Shown: in pieces, positions 24,295 through 33,237 of the stretch | Position numbering within the stretch: the stretch's first letter is position 1 | Layout of the letters: every line of letters starts with the position of its first letter | Assembly: GCA_963977105.1 (NCBI GenBank) | Contig: CAXBNI010000001.1 | Coordinates: 1,054,001-1,118,000, forward strand | DNA length: 64,000 bases | DNA from: UBA2705 sp963977105 | Lineage (GTDB): Bacteria; Pseudomonadota; Alphaproteobacteria; Micavibrionales; Micavibrionaceae | Reading direction: 5' to 3' | Program-made: the position numbers and the translations under genes | The notes under the pieces: model-generated | Told to the model about the DNA's origin: nothing | Databases searched by the model: none | The model's input: only the letters and a program-made list of their open reading frames with translations

Positions 24295-25449
24295 TTGGAT
24301 TTATTCACACAAAGTGATGAACGCACAGCACGCCCACCAAGCCCGCAAGAGCGCGTGGCATGGCTACGGCTGATCCGCTCCGATAATATTGGCCCTGTCA
24401 CTTTTTATCAACTGATCAACCGCTATGGCAGCGCTTTAAAAGCGATTGAGGCCTTACCTGAACTTGCCAAACGCGGCGGACGCAAAAAGCCTTTTGTCGC
24501 CTATAATGCCGCGCGCGCAGCAGATGAAATCGCACATGTTGAACGCGCCGGCGGCTGCATGTTAACTCCATTTGATACGGCATACCCTTTAGGCCTAGCG
24601 CAAATTAGCGATGCGCCACCAATAATTAGCGTACTCGGCCATACAGAATTACTCTCACAGAAAATGCTCGCCATTGTCGGCGCCCGTAATGCGTCGATTA
24701 ACGGTCAGAAATTTACACGTAAAATCGCCCATGAGCTTGGGATAAAAGGCCTGACTATAATTTCGGGTCTCGCGCGCGGCATTGATACAGCCGCCCATGA
24801 AGCAAGCCTAGAACATGGTACTGTCGCTGTCGTTGCTGGCGGCGCCGATGTGATTTATCCACGCGAAAATACAAAATTATATCAACAGATCATCGAAACC
24901 GGCGCATTAATAGCCGAAAGCCCGTGGAGCACTGAGCCACTTGCCCGTCACTTCCCACGGCGCAACCGTATTATTTCAGGCGCATCGCTTGGCACATTGG
25001 TTGTTGAAGCCACGCGAAAGTCAGGGTCATTAATCACCGCCCGCTATGCCGCAGAGCAAGGACGCGACGTGTTCGCAGTCCCTGGCTTCCCAAGCGACCC
25101 GCGCGGACAGGGCCCCAACAGCTTGCTTCGTGACGGGGCGATATTAACCGAGCGCGCCGAAGATATTTTAGACGCACTTAATAGCTTTACCGCCGCTTCA
25201 CATGGCGGTTTAAGCGAAGAACAAAAACTTATACCCATAGAAAATAAACAGGCCGCGCCCACTGAAACTGAGCGCGAAACTATATATCAGCACATCACCG
25301 CTAGCCTGTCGCATATGCCAGTAACAGTTGACGAATTGCTCAGAACATGTCAATTCAATATATCAGACGTCCAAACGGTGTTGCTTGAAATGGAACTTGG
25401 AGGAAACATCCTCCGCCAAAGTGGCAATCGTATTAGCTTATCGGAGTAG
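24295..25449 (+). CDS. dprA: DNA-processing protein DprA
   Basis: A 384-residue protein beginning at a TTG (24295) with AGGAT upstream. The N-terminal helical region (WLRLIRSDNIGPVTFYQLI) is followed by the extended Rossmann core with GARNAS, SGLARGIDTAAHEASL, GGADVIYPREN, RNRIISGAS and the SLITARYAAEQGRDVFAVPG block. A small winged-helix region follows at the C-terminus (PVTVDELLRTCQFNISDV). DprA binds incoming single-stranded DNA and loads RecA in transformation. It sits between plsY and topA in the arrangement common in this class. No other competence gene is in the window. Confidence 0.95.
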   Translation: MDLFTQSDERTARPPSPQERVAWLRLIRSDNIGPVTFYQLINRYGSALKAIEALPELAKRGGRKKPFVAYNAARAADEIAHVERAGGCMLTPFDTAYPLGLAQISDAPPIISVLGHTELLSQKMLAIVGARNASINGQKFTRKIAHELGIKGLTIISGLARGIDTAAHEASLEHGTVAVVAGGADVIYPRENTKLYQQIIETGALIAESPWSTEPLARHFPRRNRIISGASLGTLVVEATRKSGSLITARYAAEQGRDVFAVPGFPSDPRGQGPNSLLRDGAILTERAEDILDALNSFTAASHGGLSEEQKLIPIENKQAAPTETERETIYQHITASLSHMPVTVDELLRTCQFNISDVQTVLLEMELGGNILRQSGNRISLSE

Positions 25450-25456
25450 AAAATAA

Positions 25457-28012
25457 ATGGCCAAAAATCTAGTAATCGTGGAATCACCCGCAAAATCAAA
25501 AACGATTGAAAAATATCTCGGGCCAGATTACCGCGTTTTAGCATCTTATGGTCACGTCCGTGATTTAACGGCAAAAGACGGCTCTGTTGACCCTGAAAAT
25601 GGCTTTGCTATGAAATGGGAAATCAGCGGACGCGCGACAAAAACCCTCAAAGAATTAACCGATGCGCTTAAAGAAGCCGACGCCGTATATCTCGCGACTG
25701 ACCCCGACCGCGAGGGTGAAGCCATCTCATGGCACCTAAAAGAATATTTCCAAGACAAAAAGCTCCTGAAAGACAAAAAAGTCTTCCGCGTGACATTTAA
25801 CGAGATCACAAAAACCGCCGTTAACAAAGCCTTTGAAGCGCCGCGTGAGCTGGATGATCCATTAATTGAAGCCTATCTGGCGCGCCGTGCGCTTGATTAT
25901 TTGGTGGGCTTTAATATCTCGCCTGTTTTATGGCGTAAATTACCAGGTTCAAAATCAGCCGGACGCGTACAGTCTGTTGCGCTGCGTCTGATATGCCAAC
26001 GCGAATTTGAAATTGAAGATTTCCGTGAGCAAGAATATTGGAGCATTGCCGCAACCCTCCTCACATCTGGAGGTGCGCCGTTTTCAGCCAAATTAACGCA
26101 CCTATCTGGTAACAAACTCGGCAAGATGGATATTGGCAGCGAAGAACAAGCAATGGCCGCCGTTGCACGCATTGAAAACAAAGCGCTGACTATTCAAAAG
26201 GTTGAAAAGAAACAAGTGCGCCGCAACCCTCATGCACCTTTTATTACATCAACTTTGCAGCAAGAAGCCGCAAGTAAATTACGCATGAGCGCCCAGCAAA
26301 CGATGCGCACTGCGCAAAAGCTTTATGAAGGTACAAATATTGGCGGCGAAGCCGTTGGTTTGATTACTTATATGCGTACCGATGGCACCACATTATCAGA
26401 AGACGCTGTAAAACAGTGCCGTGACCAAATTGTTTCTGATTTTGGTAATAATTACCTGCCCGATGCACCGCGTTTGTTTAAATCCAAAGCGAAGAACGCA
26501 CAAGAGGCTCACGAAGCGATCCGCCCAACAGATTTAAGCCGCACACCAAAAGAAATGTCACAATATCTGGATGATGAACAATTAAAGCTTTATGAGCTTA
26601 TTTGGAAACGGACAATGGCATCACAGATGGAACAAGCCATTCTTGACCGTGTTAGCGCAGATATATCAGATGGCACAGATGACGTAATTTTACGCGCCGT
26701 CGGCTCAACCATTGCCTTTGACGGCTTCATGAAATTATATCGAGAGGAAGTTGAAGAAGGTAAGGAAGACGAAAACAAAGAACACCTTCTTCCTGAACTG
26801 AAAGAAAGTGACAATTTAAAAACTAATGGCGTGACACCTGACCAGCATTTCACGCAGCCACCACCGCGCTATACAGAGGCCAGCCTCGTTAAAACAATGG
26901 AAGAGCGCGGCATTGGCCGCCCATCAACCTATGCGTCAATCTTGCAGGTATTACGTGACCGTAGCTATGTTCGCCTTGATAAGCGCCGCTTTTTCCCTGA
27001 AGACCGTGGCCGTTTGGTGACCGCCTTCTTGGAAGAGTATTTCACGCGTTATGTTGATTACGAATTTACCGCCAACCTAGAAGATCAGCTTGATGCGATT
27101 TCATCAGGTACAGCGCAGTGGACAACTGCGCTTGATTTATTCTGGCGTGATTTTAAAGCCGCGGTTGACGCAACCAAGAACCTCACAATCACAGAAGTGC
27201 TTGACCATTTAGACGAAACGCTCGGCGCGCACTTCTTTGAACCGTCAAAACAAAACCCCGAGCCACGCAAATGTAAGAGCTGCGATGATGGCCGCCTATC
27301 TTTGAAACTCGGTAAATTTGGCGCATTTATTGGCTGTTCAAATTACCCTGAATGTAAATTTACGCGCCAATTGGCAGAAACTGAGAACGAAGACGACCCT
27401 AACGCCGCAAAGCAGGCGAATGAAGGCCCTAAACTTCTTGGCACCCACCCAGACACAGGGCGCACCATTACATTGCGCCGCGGCCCTTACGGCCCTTATG
27501 TGCAGATTGACCTGCCAGAAGAAACTGAAGAGCCAAAGAAGGGTAAGAAAAAGGAAAAGCCTAAACGCCAAGGCCTGCCAAAGGGCACGACCTATGATGA
27601 CGTTACATTGGCAAGCGCGCTAGACTTGCTTGCTTTGCCGCGTGATGTTGGCACGCATCCAGAATCAGGCGAGCTTATCGAAGCTGGCATAGGCCGTTTT
27701 GGTCCGTTCTTGAAGCATAACGGCAAATTTGTATCTCTGCCAAAAGGCGAAGACGTATTAACAGTCGGCATTAATCGCGCCGTTGATATTATTGCTGAAG
27801 ACGCCGAGAAAAAGAAAAACGCACCGCCACGCAAGAAAGCGGCCGCAAAGAAGCCTGCAGCAAAAAAGAAACCCGCTGCGAAGAAGCCTGCAACAAAGAA
27901 GCCTGCAACAAAGAAACCTGCGACTAAAAAAGCCCCCCCTAAAAAGCCTGCTGCGAAAAAGCCTGCTGCGAAAAAGCCTGCTGCGAAAAAGAAAAGCACG
28001 AGCAAAGAATAG
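25457..28012 (+). CDS. topA: DNA topoisomerase I
   Basis: An 851-residue type IA topoisomerase. The Toprim domain opens NLVIVESPAKSKTIEKYLG with the acidic triad ATDPDREGEAISWH. The active-site tyrosine lies in GLITYMRTDGT, and EERGIGRPSTYASIL follows in the central toroid. One zinc finger (CKSC...GCSNYPEC) and two DUF/TopA C-terminal repeats (TLRRGPYGPYVQI, IGRFGPFLKHNGKF) come next. The last 60 residues are a Lys/Pro/Ala tail, typical in alphaproteobacteria, that binds DNA without sequence preference. It relaxes negative supercoils. The start lies seven bases after dprA. Confidence 0.98.
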   Translation: MAKNLVIVESPAKSKTIEKYLGPDYRVLASYGHVRDLTAKDGSVDPENGFAMKWEISGRATKTLKELTDALKEADAVYLATDPDREGEAISWHLKEYFQDKKLLKDKKVFRVTFNEITKTAVNKAFEAPRELDDPLIEAYLARRALDYLVGFNISPVLWRKLPGSKSAGRVQSVALRLICQREFEIEDFREQEYWSIAATLLTSGGAPFSAKLTHLSGNKLGKMDIGSEEQAMAAVARIENKALTIQKVEKKQVRRNPHAPFITSTLQQEAASKLRMSAQQTMRTAQKLYEGTNIGGEAVGLITYMRTDGTTLSEDAVKQCRDQIVSDFGNNYLPDAPRLFKSKAKNAQEAHEAIRPTDLSRTPKEMSQYLDDEQLKLYELIWKRTMASQMEQAILDRVSADISDGTDDVILRAVGSTIAFDGFMKLYREEVEEGKEDENKEHLLPELKESDNLKTNGVTPDQHFTQPPPRYTEASLVKTMEERGIGRPSTYASILQVLRDRSYVRLDKRRFFPEDRGRLVTAFLEEYFTRYVDYEFTANLEDQLDAISSGTAQWTTALDLFWRDFKAAVDATKNLTITEVLDHLDETLGAHFFEPSKQNPEPRKCKSCDDGRLSLKLGKFGAFIGCSNYPECKFTRQLAETENEDDPNAAKQANEGPKLLGTHPDTGRTITLRRGPYGPYVQIDLPEETEEPKKGKKKEKPKRQGLPKGTTYDDVTLASALDLLALPRDVGTHPESGELIEAGIGRFGPFLKHNGKFVSLPKGEDVLTVGINRAVDIIAEDAEKKKNAPPRKKAAAKKPAAKKKPAAKKPATKKPATKKPATKKAPPKKPAAKKPAAKKPAAKKKSTSKE
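27826..28011 (+). repeat. topA: Lys/Pro/Ala codon repeats in the TopA tail
   Basis: The 3' end of topA encodes a series of 5- to 6-residue units of the form KKPAAKK, KKPATKK and KKSTSK. Underlying DNA repeats such as AAGAAGCCTGCAACAAAG and GCTGCGAAAAAGCCT occur two to three times nearly identically. Length variation between strains is likely. On the minus strand it gives long Phe/Ala-rich shadow frames that are not genes. Confidence 0.85.
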
Positions 28013-28059
28013 CTGTTTACATAATTTTCTTGCTTTTGCCTCATTCGTCATGATAATGT

Positions 28060-28088
28060 CCCTTGCATAAACATAAATATGCAAGGGG
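28060..28088 (+). promoter_or_regulatory. Hairpin that buries the ribosome binding site of the RibK-like gene
   Basis: CCCTTGCAT (28060-28068) and ATGCAAGGG (28079-28087) form a perfect 9-bp stem with a 10-nt A-rich loop. The 3' arm contains the AAGGGG Shine-Dalgarno of the gene starting at 28094, so folding would hide it. No T run follows, so it is not a terminator for topA. It could work as a thermosensor-like or translation-coupling element. Confidence 0.5.
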
Positions 28089-28093
28089 ATGTC

Positions 28094-28633
28094 ATGTCAG
28101 GTTCAAAGAATAACAGTTTAGTTTTCAATTGTGTCGTGAGTAGCGGCATCGGTATGTATAGCGAGCTTGAATTCCCTACCCATCCATTATGGCCAGCAGA
28201 AATGCACGCAGGATCATTAAACGCGAACATTCTACCTGAAGGTTTTCCCAAGCCTCTAGATAAAATGGGCGAAGGTTGGGGCGTCCAAAAGCTCGATAAC
28301 AAAAAATTCTCAGCGCTTTTTAATATTGCGCAAAATGATATTGGTAACAATATGCTCACGCCAAGCAAAAATAACCCCGAGCGCGGCACTGCGCAAATTT
28401 GGGAATGCACAGTCACCGCTGCCAACACATCAACTGAATTTAACGCATGGGCTGTACGCCGCATAGGCTCGGCCTATTCTGACGTTATCGAAATAATGTC
28501 TGATAAGCATTTAAGAAACGAATACGGCCTAGAAAACGGCACGGAAATCACTGTAAAGCTACATGAAGGACAAAATAATGAACAGCAACAGCAAAGCAAC
28601 TGGCTTCGAAAAATTAAAAACATTCTGGGATAA
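28094..28633 (+). CDS. RibK-like (archaeal riboflavin kinase fold) protein, unknown role
   Basis: Started at the ATG at 28094, behind AAGGGG, the product is 179 residues (an ATG at 28079 lies inside the hairpin). By eye it shares the landmark strands of archaeal CTP-dependent riboflavin kinases (DUF120): an early VVSSGIGMYS strand-loop, the nucleotide-loop pattern GSLN (residues 40-43, GTLN in RibK), and a late block VIEIMSDKHLRNEYGLENGT (131-150), very close to the RibK form IIEI..P.KLR....L.DGD. This is remote homology recalled from memory, not a search result. A Gln-rich tail follows. It is the first of two overlapping genes and lies downstream of topA. Confidence 0.5.
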   Translation: MSGSKNNSLVFNCVVSSGIGMYSELEFPTHPLWPAEMHAGSLNANILPEGFPKPLDKMGEGWGVQKLDNKKFSALFNIAQNDIGNNMLTPSKNNPERGTAQIWECTVTAANTSTEFNAWAVRRIGSAYSDVIEIMSDKHLRNEYGLENGTEITVKLHEGQNNEQQQQSNWLRKIKNILG

Positions 28634-28778
28634 ATTCGCTATCGCTGCGGCGATGAGTAATTGCGCGATGGGTATGACACATTTTGGCGAAAGCGCCGAA
28701 GGGTTCAAACGCTTACAAAAAGAGCTGAATGCCCTTGACGCACCAATAGATGCAAAAGATAGCCCGAAAGCACCTTAA
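28578..28778 (+). CDS. 66-residue protein of unknown function
   Basis: The frame begins at an ATG with AAGGA eight bases before it, inside the last 56 bases of the RibK-like gene in another frame. The product is helical and amphipathic (FEKLKTFWDKFAIAAAMSNCAMGMT), with no clear membrane anchor, and has a polar Lys/Asp-rich end. Long same-strand overlap with its own ribosome binding site suggests translational coupling with the gene upstream. The next gene is convergent and only two bases away, so no room remains for a terminator. Confidence 0.55.
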   Translation: MNSNSKATGFEKLKTFWDKFAIAAAMSNCAMGMTHFGESAEGFKRLQKELNALDAPIDAKDSPKAP

Positions 28779-28780
28779 CA

Positions 28781-30595
28781 TTACTTTCCAACAAAGCCGC
28801 CGGATTGCATCTGCCATAATTTAGCATAGAGCCCCTGCTGATTCTTAAGCAGCTCTTCATGGCTACCATCTTCGACAATTTTGCCTTCGTTCATAATAAT
28901 CAAACGATCCAGATGATTAATGGTTGATAGACGGTGCGCAATAGCCAGCACAGTCTTGCCTTCCATCAACTCCTTCAAACTTTCCTGTATCAAGCGTTCA
29001 CTTTCACTATCAAGCGCAGATGTCGCCTCGTCTAAGACCAAAATTGGTGCATCCTTTAAAATGGCGCGCGCAATGGCTATGCGTTGGCGCTGCCCACCTG
29101 AAAGCTTCACGCCGCGCTCACCGACCAAGGTATCATAACCATCAGGGAGCCCTTCAATAAAGTCATGCGCATAGGCTTTTTTCGCCGCCTCAACCACTTC
29201 TTCGTCGCGCGCAGCCATACGCCCATAACGAATATTGTCCAAAACACTATGATTAAACAGGGAGATGTCTTGCGGGATGATCGCAACGTTTTCACGCAAC
29301 GATTCCAAAGTAACATCGCGTATATCCTGCCCATCAATACGCAGCGCCCCCGCTTTAACATCGTAGAAACGCATCAACAGCTTTACAAGCGTTGTTTTCC
29401 CCGCGCCAGATCCACCAATTAAACCCACCTTTTGATGCGGTTTAATGTCAAAATTTAGCGCATGAATAATAGAGTGCCCTTCACTATATTCAAAAGCTAT
29501 ATGGTCAAAATGGATTCTGCCTTCGCTGACAGATAAATCCGCAGCATCGGCGCGATTTTTAATCGAAGGCCTGACAGCAAGATTATATACAAGACGCTTC
29601 ACCGCAATATAATATTCAATTAAATTACCGTACATACGTGTGAATGCACCAAGACGGTTCCAGATGCTCATCATAAATAATGCAACCATAACAAAGGCTG
29701 AAACACTCATTTCGCCGCGATTAATTTCGAATAAGCAGAGAAAAGAAACGCCGATAATCCAAAACGTTGCGACCATATCAGTCAGCGCCCAACGAAGGCC
29801 ACGCACTTGCGCCATCCCCATAAATGCGCGGTGACAGTTAATTTCCTTCTCCGCGCCCGCATGCATTAAATGATTTTGCAGATTGAAAACCTTTACCGTG
29901 GCGATGGAATTCACAAATTCATAAACCTTAGACGTTAATGTCTCTAACGTTTTAAAGTATTTATTGGTTAGCTTGATAAGCCAGTTTCCCGTCACATATG
30001 AAACCCATAAATAACTGATGATGTAACCATAAAACAAGGCAACAAAATAAAGTGGCATATCCATAAAATAAACAGAGATCACAACGCTAATAAAGATAGC
30101 TATAAATTCAGAGCCATCCCAAAACATACTTTGAAACAACTCAAACAAGCCAGAGCGCGCGTTTGTAATACGCTGCATTTTGCCGCCTGAGCCAGAAAGC
30201 TCATGCCACGAAAGCGACATTCCCATATAATGGCGGATAGCGTACAGACTAAACTCGCGCGATATTTTGTCGTTGATAGATATACGACGCAAAATTAATG
30301 GCCATAACGCATAACACAGCATGGCTATAAACAAATAGGACCCTAAGATATAAAACGGTAACGAAGGCGAGTCATTCACCTTGCCCGTTTCATAGATTTC
30401 AGCGATTTTAGTGATATAAAGCGTTGAGGACATGAAAAAGACCTGTCGCAACAACTGCATCGCCATATAGGCGCCGAGCTCCCACTTATGGGGCTTAGCA
30501 AAAAACCATATCCACGATCTAACTTTAGCTGTGTTTGGCGCGCTTTTTTGATCAGGAATATTTAACCGATCAAATCTTAAGAAACGCGCCAACAT
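28781..30595 (-). CDS. ABC transporter, fused permease and ATPase (exporter)
   Basis: The ATG at 30595 follows AGGCTGTG; a GTG at 30598 is one codon earlier. The 604-residue protein has an N-terminal six-helix membrane domain (residues about 40-330) and a nucleotide-binding domain with Walker A GGSGAGKTTLVKLL, Q-loop (AIIPQDISLF), signature LSGGQRQRIAIARAIL, Walker B ILVLDEATSALDS and switch His (AIAHRLSTI). It is a type IV half-exporter of the MsbA/lipid or multidrug group and should work as a homodimer. Substrate is not shown. SspB lies upstream 15 bp away. Confidence 0.93.
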   Translation of the reverse strand: MLARFLRFDRLNIPDQKSAPNTAKVRSWIWFFAKPHKWELGAYMAMQLLRQVFFMSSTLYITKIAEIYETGKVNDSPSLPFYILGSYLFIAMLCYALWPLILRRISINDKISREFSLYAIRHYMGMSLSWHELSGSGGKMQRITNARSGLFELFQSMFWDGSEFIAIFISVVISVYFMDMPLYFVALFYGYIISYLWVSYVTGNWLIKLTNKYFKTLETLTSKVYEFVNSIATVKVFNLQNHLMHAGAEKEINCHRAFMGMAQVRGLRWALTDMVATFWIIGVSFLCLFEINRGEMSVSAFVMVALFMMSIWNRLGAFTRMYGNLIEYYIAVKRLVYNLAVRPSIKNRADAADLSVSEGRIHFDHIAFEYSEGHSIIHALNFDIKPHQKVGLIGGSGAGKTTLVKLLMRFYDVKAGALRIDGQDIRDVTLESLRENVAIIPQDISLFNHSVLDNIRYGRMAARDEEVVEAAKKAYAHDFIEGLPDGYDTLVGERGVKLSGGQRQRIAIARAILKDAPILVLDEATSALDSESERLIQESLKELMEGKTVLAIAHRLSTINHLDRLIIMNEGKIVEDGSHEELLKNQQGLYAKLWQMQSGGFVGK

Positions 30596-30610
30596 CACAC
30601 AGCCTAATAT

Positions 30611-31120
30611 TTAGTCTTTTTTACGGAACTGGTCAAGCGAGATAACTTCACCCGCGCCTGCATCATCAGCGTTTGTCTTGTCTTCAACGCTTTGCGTCAC
30701 GTCAATGCGCTCAGGGTCATCATCAGGGTCAAATCCTGTTTCATCTTCGTCTGACAAAGGCTGAAACTGCAATGCAAAATTCACAGACGGATCAGCAAAT
30801 ATGCTGATTGATGGTAGTGGGATGATTAAGTGTTCCGGCACTGAATTAAACGACAATGTAACCTCAAGCTTTTCATCATCTACTTTTAAATCGTAGAATT
30901 GGTACTGAAGAACAATTGTCATTTCACCAGGATAGCGTTCCGCCAAATATTCTGGGATTTGTACGCCCGGATAATCCGTATTAAACGTAATGTAAAAATG
31001 ATGTTCGCCGGGCAATCCGTCGCGCTCAATAACCTCTTCCACAACCGTTTTCACAACGCTGCGCAAGGCCTTTTCTACCATTCTGTCGTATCTTAAACCG
31101 TCTTCTAAAGTATCATCCAT
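30611..31120 (-). CDS. sspB: ClpXP adaptor SspB, alphaproteobacterial type
   Basis: The 169-residue form from the ATG at 31120 fits the Caulobacter family; the longer frame from 31162 starts at a TTG and adds an unrelated leader. The conserved core holds GEHHFYITFNTDYPGVQIP, PGEMTIVLQYQFYDL, LEVTLSFN..PEHLIIP and FADPSVNFALQF, followed by an acidic linker and a short C-terminal tail (ISLDQFRKK) of the type that docks ClpX. SspB delivers ssrA-tagged proteins to ClpXP. It starts the minus-strand pair with the ABC exporter. Confidence 0.95.
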   Translation of the reverse strand: MDDTLEDGLRYDRMVEKALRSVVKTVVEEVIERDGLPGEHHFYITFNTDYPGVQIPEYLAERYPGEMTIVLQYQFYDLKVDDEKLEVTLSFNSVPEHLIIPLPSISIFADPSVNFALQFQPLSDEDETGFDPDDDPERIDVTQSVEDKTNADDAGAGEVISLDQFRKKD

Positions 31121-31315
31121 GATAATATTATCGCTACCTAAATTATATTTTGCCTTTAACAATGTAAAAGCCTATCTAAACATTTATAAACTGAATACCA
31201 TGTGAAAACCAGTACGTTTCAAGATTTCCCTTGAATTAATCCAAGTTTTCGGTGATATACGTATCTCAATGCACATTCGCACAGAAATGCAGCGCTGATT
31301 ATAATAAGGATACTC

Positions 31316-32281
31316 ATGCAACAGCCACAACAAATACACGCATCTCAAAACCATACCCATCTTTTTGGCGTGTTTTTTGCATTTTTGGGGTTTTCATCCT
31401 TTGCGTTTGGAGACACTGGCTATAAGTGGTTGATGCAGAGCCACCCTTTTTTCACAATTCTATTTATTGGCAGCATCATTGCCGTATCATCAATGCTTGC
31501 CTATGTTCCGTTTGGCGGCGGGTTATCGCTGTTGAAAACCAGCGTACCTAAGCTGCAAATATCGCGTGCTCTGGTCATTACTATACAGTTTTTACTTTCC
31601 ATTTACAGCATCCGCTACCTGCCTTTACCGCTTTTCTACACCCTAGCCTTTACCGCGCCTTTTATGTCCGCCGTCCTTAGTATGGTACTTTTAAAAGAGC
31701 CCGTATCAAAAAACAACTGGATCGCTATTTTTGTCGGACTTGGCGGTGTGTGCGTCGCATTAAAGCCATGGACCTCACTTATGGGCGGTGCCTTTGATTA
31801 CAACATTATCGCAATCTGCTGTATTGTCAGCGCGTCCCTATTTCTAGCGATCTCACAAATTTTAGCGCGCCTCATTGGGCAGCGCAGTAATGATTCGGGC
31901 TTTACCACTGCGTTTTATCCAATTTTCAGCGTCTTAATCATATCTACTGTCACCGTGTTTTCTGGCGGTAACATTGATACTGCTTTCGCCCTCAATCACA
32001 CAGAATATCTTATCGTTGGCTTCGCTGCATTCTGTGGCATTAGCGGTAATGTCTTCTTGGCTCTGGGCTTTGCCAAGGCACCGCCAGCCCTCGCCTCTCC
32101 ATTTCATTATTCTCAAATCATATGGGCTATACTTTTTGGCACCTTAATATTCCACGACCCCGTTGACACACCAATGATTATCGGGGCGTTACTCGTCATC
32201 TCAAGCGGCGTATACCTCATCACGCACAAGATTCATAGCGCAAGGCAGGTTGAAGATGCACCAGCAATCACACAAGTTTAA
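31316..32281 (+). CDS. EamA/DMT-family transporter
   Basis: A 321-residue protein with ten hydrophobic segments in two five-helix halves, typical of drug/metabolite transporters of the EamA type. The half signatures are FFAFLGFSSFAFGDTGYKWL and FAAFCGISGNVFLALGFAKAPP, with a second-half loop ASPFHYSQIIWAILFGTLIF. Substrate cannot be judged. An AAGGATA site precedes the ATG. The stop overlaps the ctaA start by 26 bases, so the two are co-translated. Confidence 0.9.
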   Translation: MQQPQQIHASQNHTHLFGVFFAFLGFSSFAFGDTGYKWLMQSHPFFTILFIGSIIAVSSMLAYVPFGGGLSLLKTSVPKLQISRALVITIQFLLSIYSIRYLPLPLFYTLAFTAPFMSAVLSMVLLKEPVSKNNWIAIFVGLGGVCVALKPWTSLMGGAFDYNIIAICCIVSASLFLAISQILARLIGQRSNDSGFTTAFYPIFSVLIISTVTVFSGGNIDTAFALNHTEYLIVGFAAFCGISGNVFLALGFAKAPPALASPFHYSQIIWAILFGTLIFHDPVDTPMIIGALLVISSGVYLITHKIHSARQVEDAPAITQV

Positions 32282-33233
32282 CGCCGTTCAGTTCTGGCTA
32301 TATAGCTGCGCGTTTATGGTTTTCGCAATGGCCGTGATCGGTGCCATTACACGCCTGACAGAATCAGGTCTCTCCATTGTCGAATGGAAGCCACTCATTG
32401 GCGCACTACCCCCACTGAATGAAACTGAGTGGCAGCGTGTTTACGATTTGTATAAGCAAAGCCCCGAATTTGAACACAAGCATTTTTGGATGAGCCTGCA
32501 TGACTTTAAGCAGATATTCTTCTGGGAATGGTTTCACCGCCTTTGGGGGCGCTTCATTGGTTTAGTTTTCGCGCTGCCGCTATGTTATTTTTGGTTTAGT
32601 AAACAGGTGCCACAGGGGTGGGGGCTTAAGCTGCTCGGCCTATTCGTCCTCGGCGCGGCGCAAGGCGTTATGGGCTGGGTTATGGTGAAAAGCGGACTAG
32701 TTGACCGCCCATCTGTGTCGCATTTCCGCTTAGCTGCACACCTTAGCCTTGCGGCATTAATATTTTGCTTACTGATTTTAGCAGCCCGCCAGATCGCTCA
32801 AGATCATACGCAGCGCTACCGCTTTGATCGCCTTGCTTTTGCGGGGCTCGCCTGCGTGTTCATGACATTGATCTGGGGCGCTTTCGTCGCAGGTCTTGAT
32901 GCTGGTAAAATCTATAACCACTTCCCCATGATGAGTCCTGACAGCTGGCTACCGCAAGAAAATGTTTTTGACCTGCTACGTAATCATGGTTGGGTACAGT
33001 TCACGCATCGCGTTTTGGCGCTGATCAGCACATGCGTCGTCGGGCTCTATGCTTATAAGCACAAAGCTTATGGCGTTGGCGCCGCGTTAATCGCCCAAAT
33101 TGGCCTCGGCATAGCGACGATATTAAGCGCTGCGGCCATCCACCCCGCCGCGACGCATCAGGCTGGCGCCTTCATTTTAATGGCGACATTGGTGCTGCAT
33201 GTATACAAAGAACAAGGCTGCCATGATAGATAG
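32256..33233 (+). CDS. ctaA: Heme A synthase CtaA (COX15)
   Basis: A 325-residue membrane protein, started at the ATG at 32256 behind AGG; a TTG at 32250 is less likely. It has about eight helices and two heme-ligand pairs: WFHRLWGRFIGL and HFRLAAHLSLA in the first half, FTHRVLALIST and HPAATHQAGAFIL in the second. The first half carries GAITRLTESGLSIVEWKPL, a signature of the alphaproteobacterial and mitochondrial COX15 group. It hydroxylates heme O to heme A for aa3 oxidase. No cytochrome oxidase gene is in the window. Confidence 0.95.
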   Translation: MHQQSHKFNAVQFWLYSCAFMVFAMAVIGAITRLTESGLSIVEWKPLIGALPPLNETEWQRVYDLYKQSPEFEHKHFWMSLHDFKQIFFWEWFHRLWGRFIGLVFALPLCYFWFSKQVPQGWGLKLLGLFVLGAAQGVMGWVMVKSGLVDRPSVSHFRLAAHLSLAALIFCLLILAARQIAQDHTQRYRFDRLAFAGLACVFMTLIWGAFVAGLDAGKIYNHFPMMSPDSWLPQENVFDLLRNHGWVQFTHRVLALISTCVVGLYAYKHKAYGVGAALIAQIGLGIATILSAAAIHPAATHQAGAFILMATLVLHVYKEQGCHDR

Positions 33234-33237
33234 CAGC

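Noticed and set aside
27592..28044. Phe/Ala-rich minus-strand frames opposite the topA tail
   Set aside because: They are the complement of Lys/Pro/Ala repeats and have no ribosome binding site.
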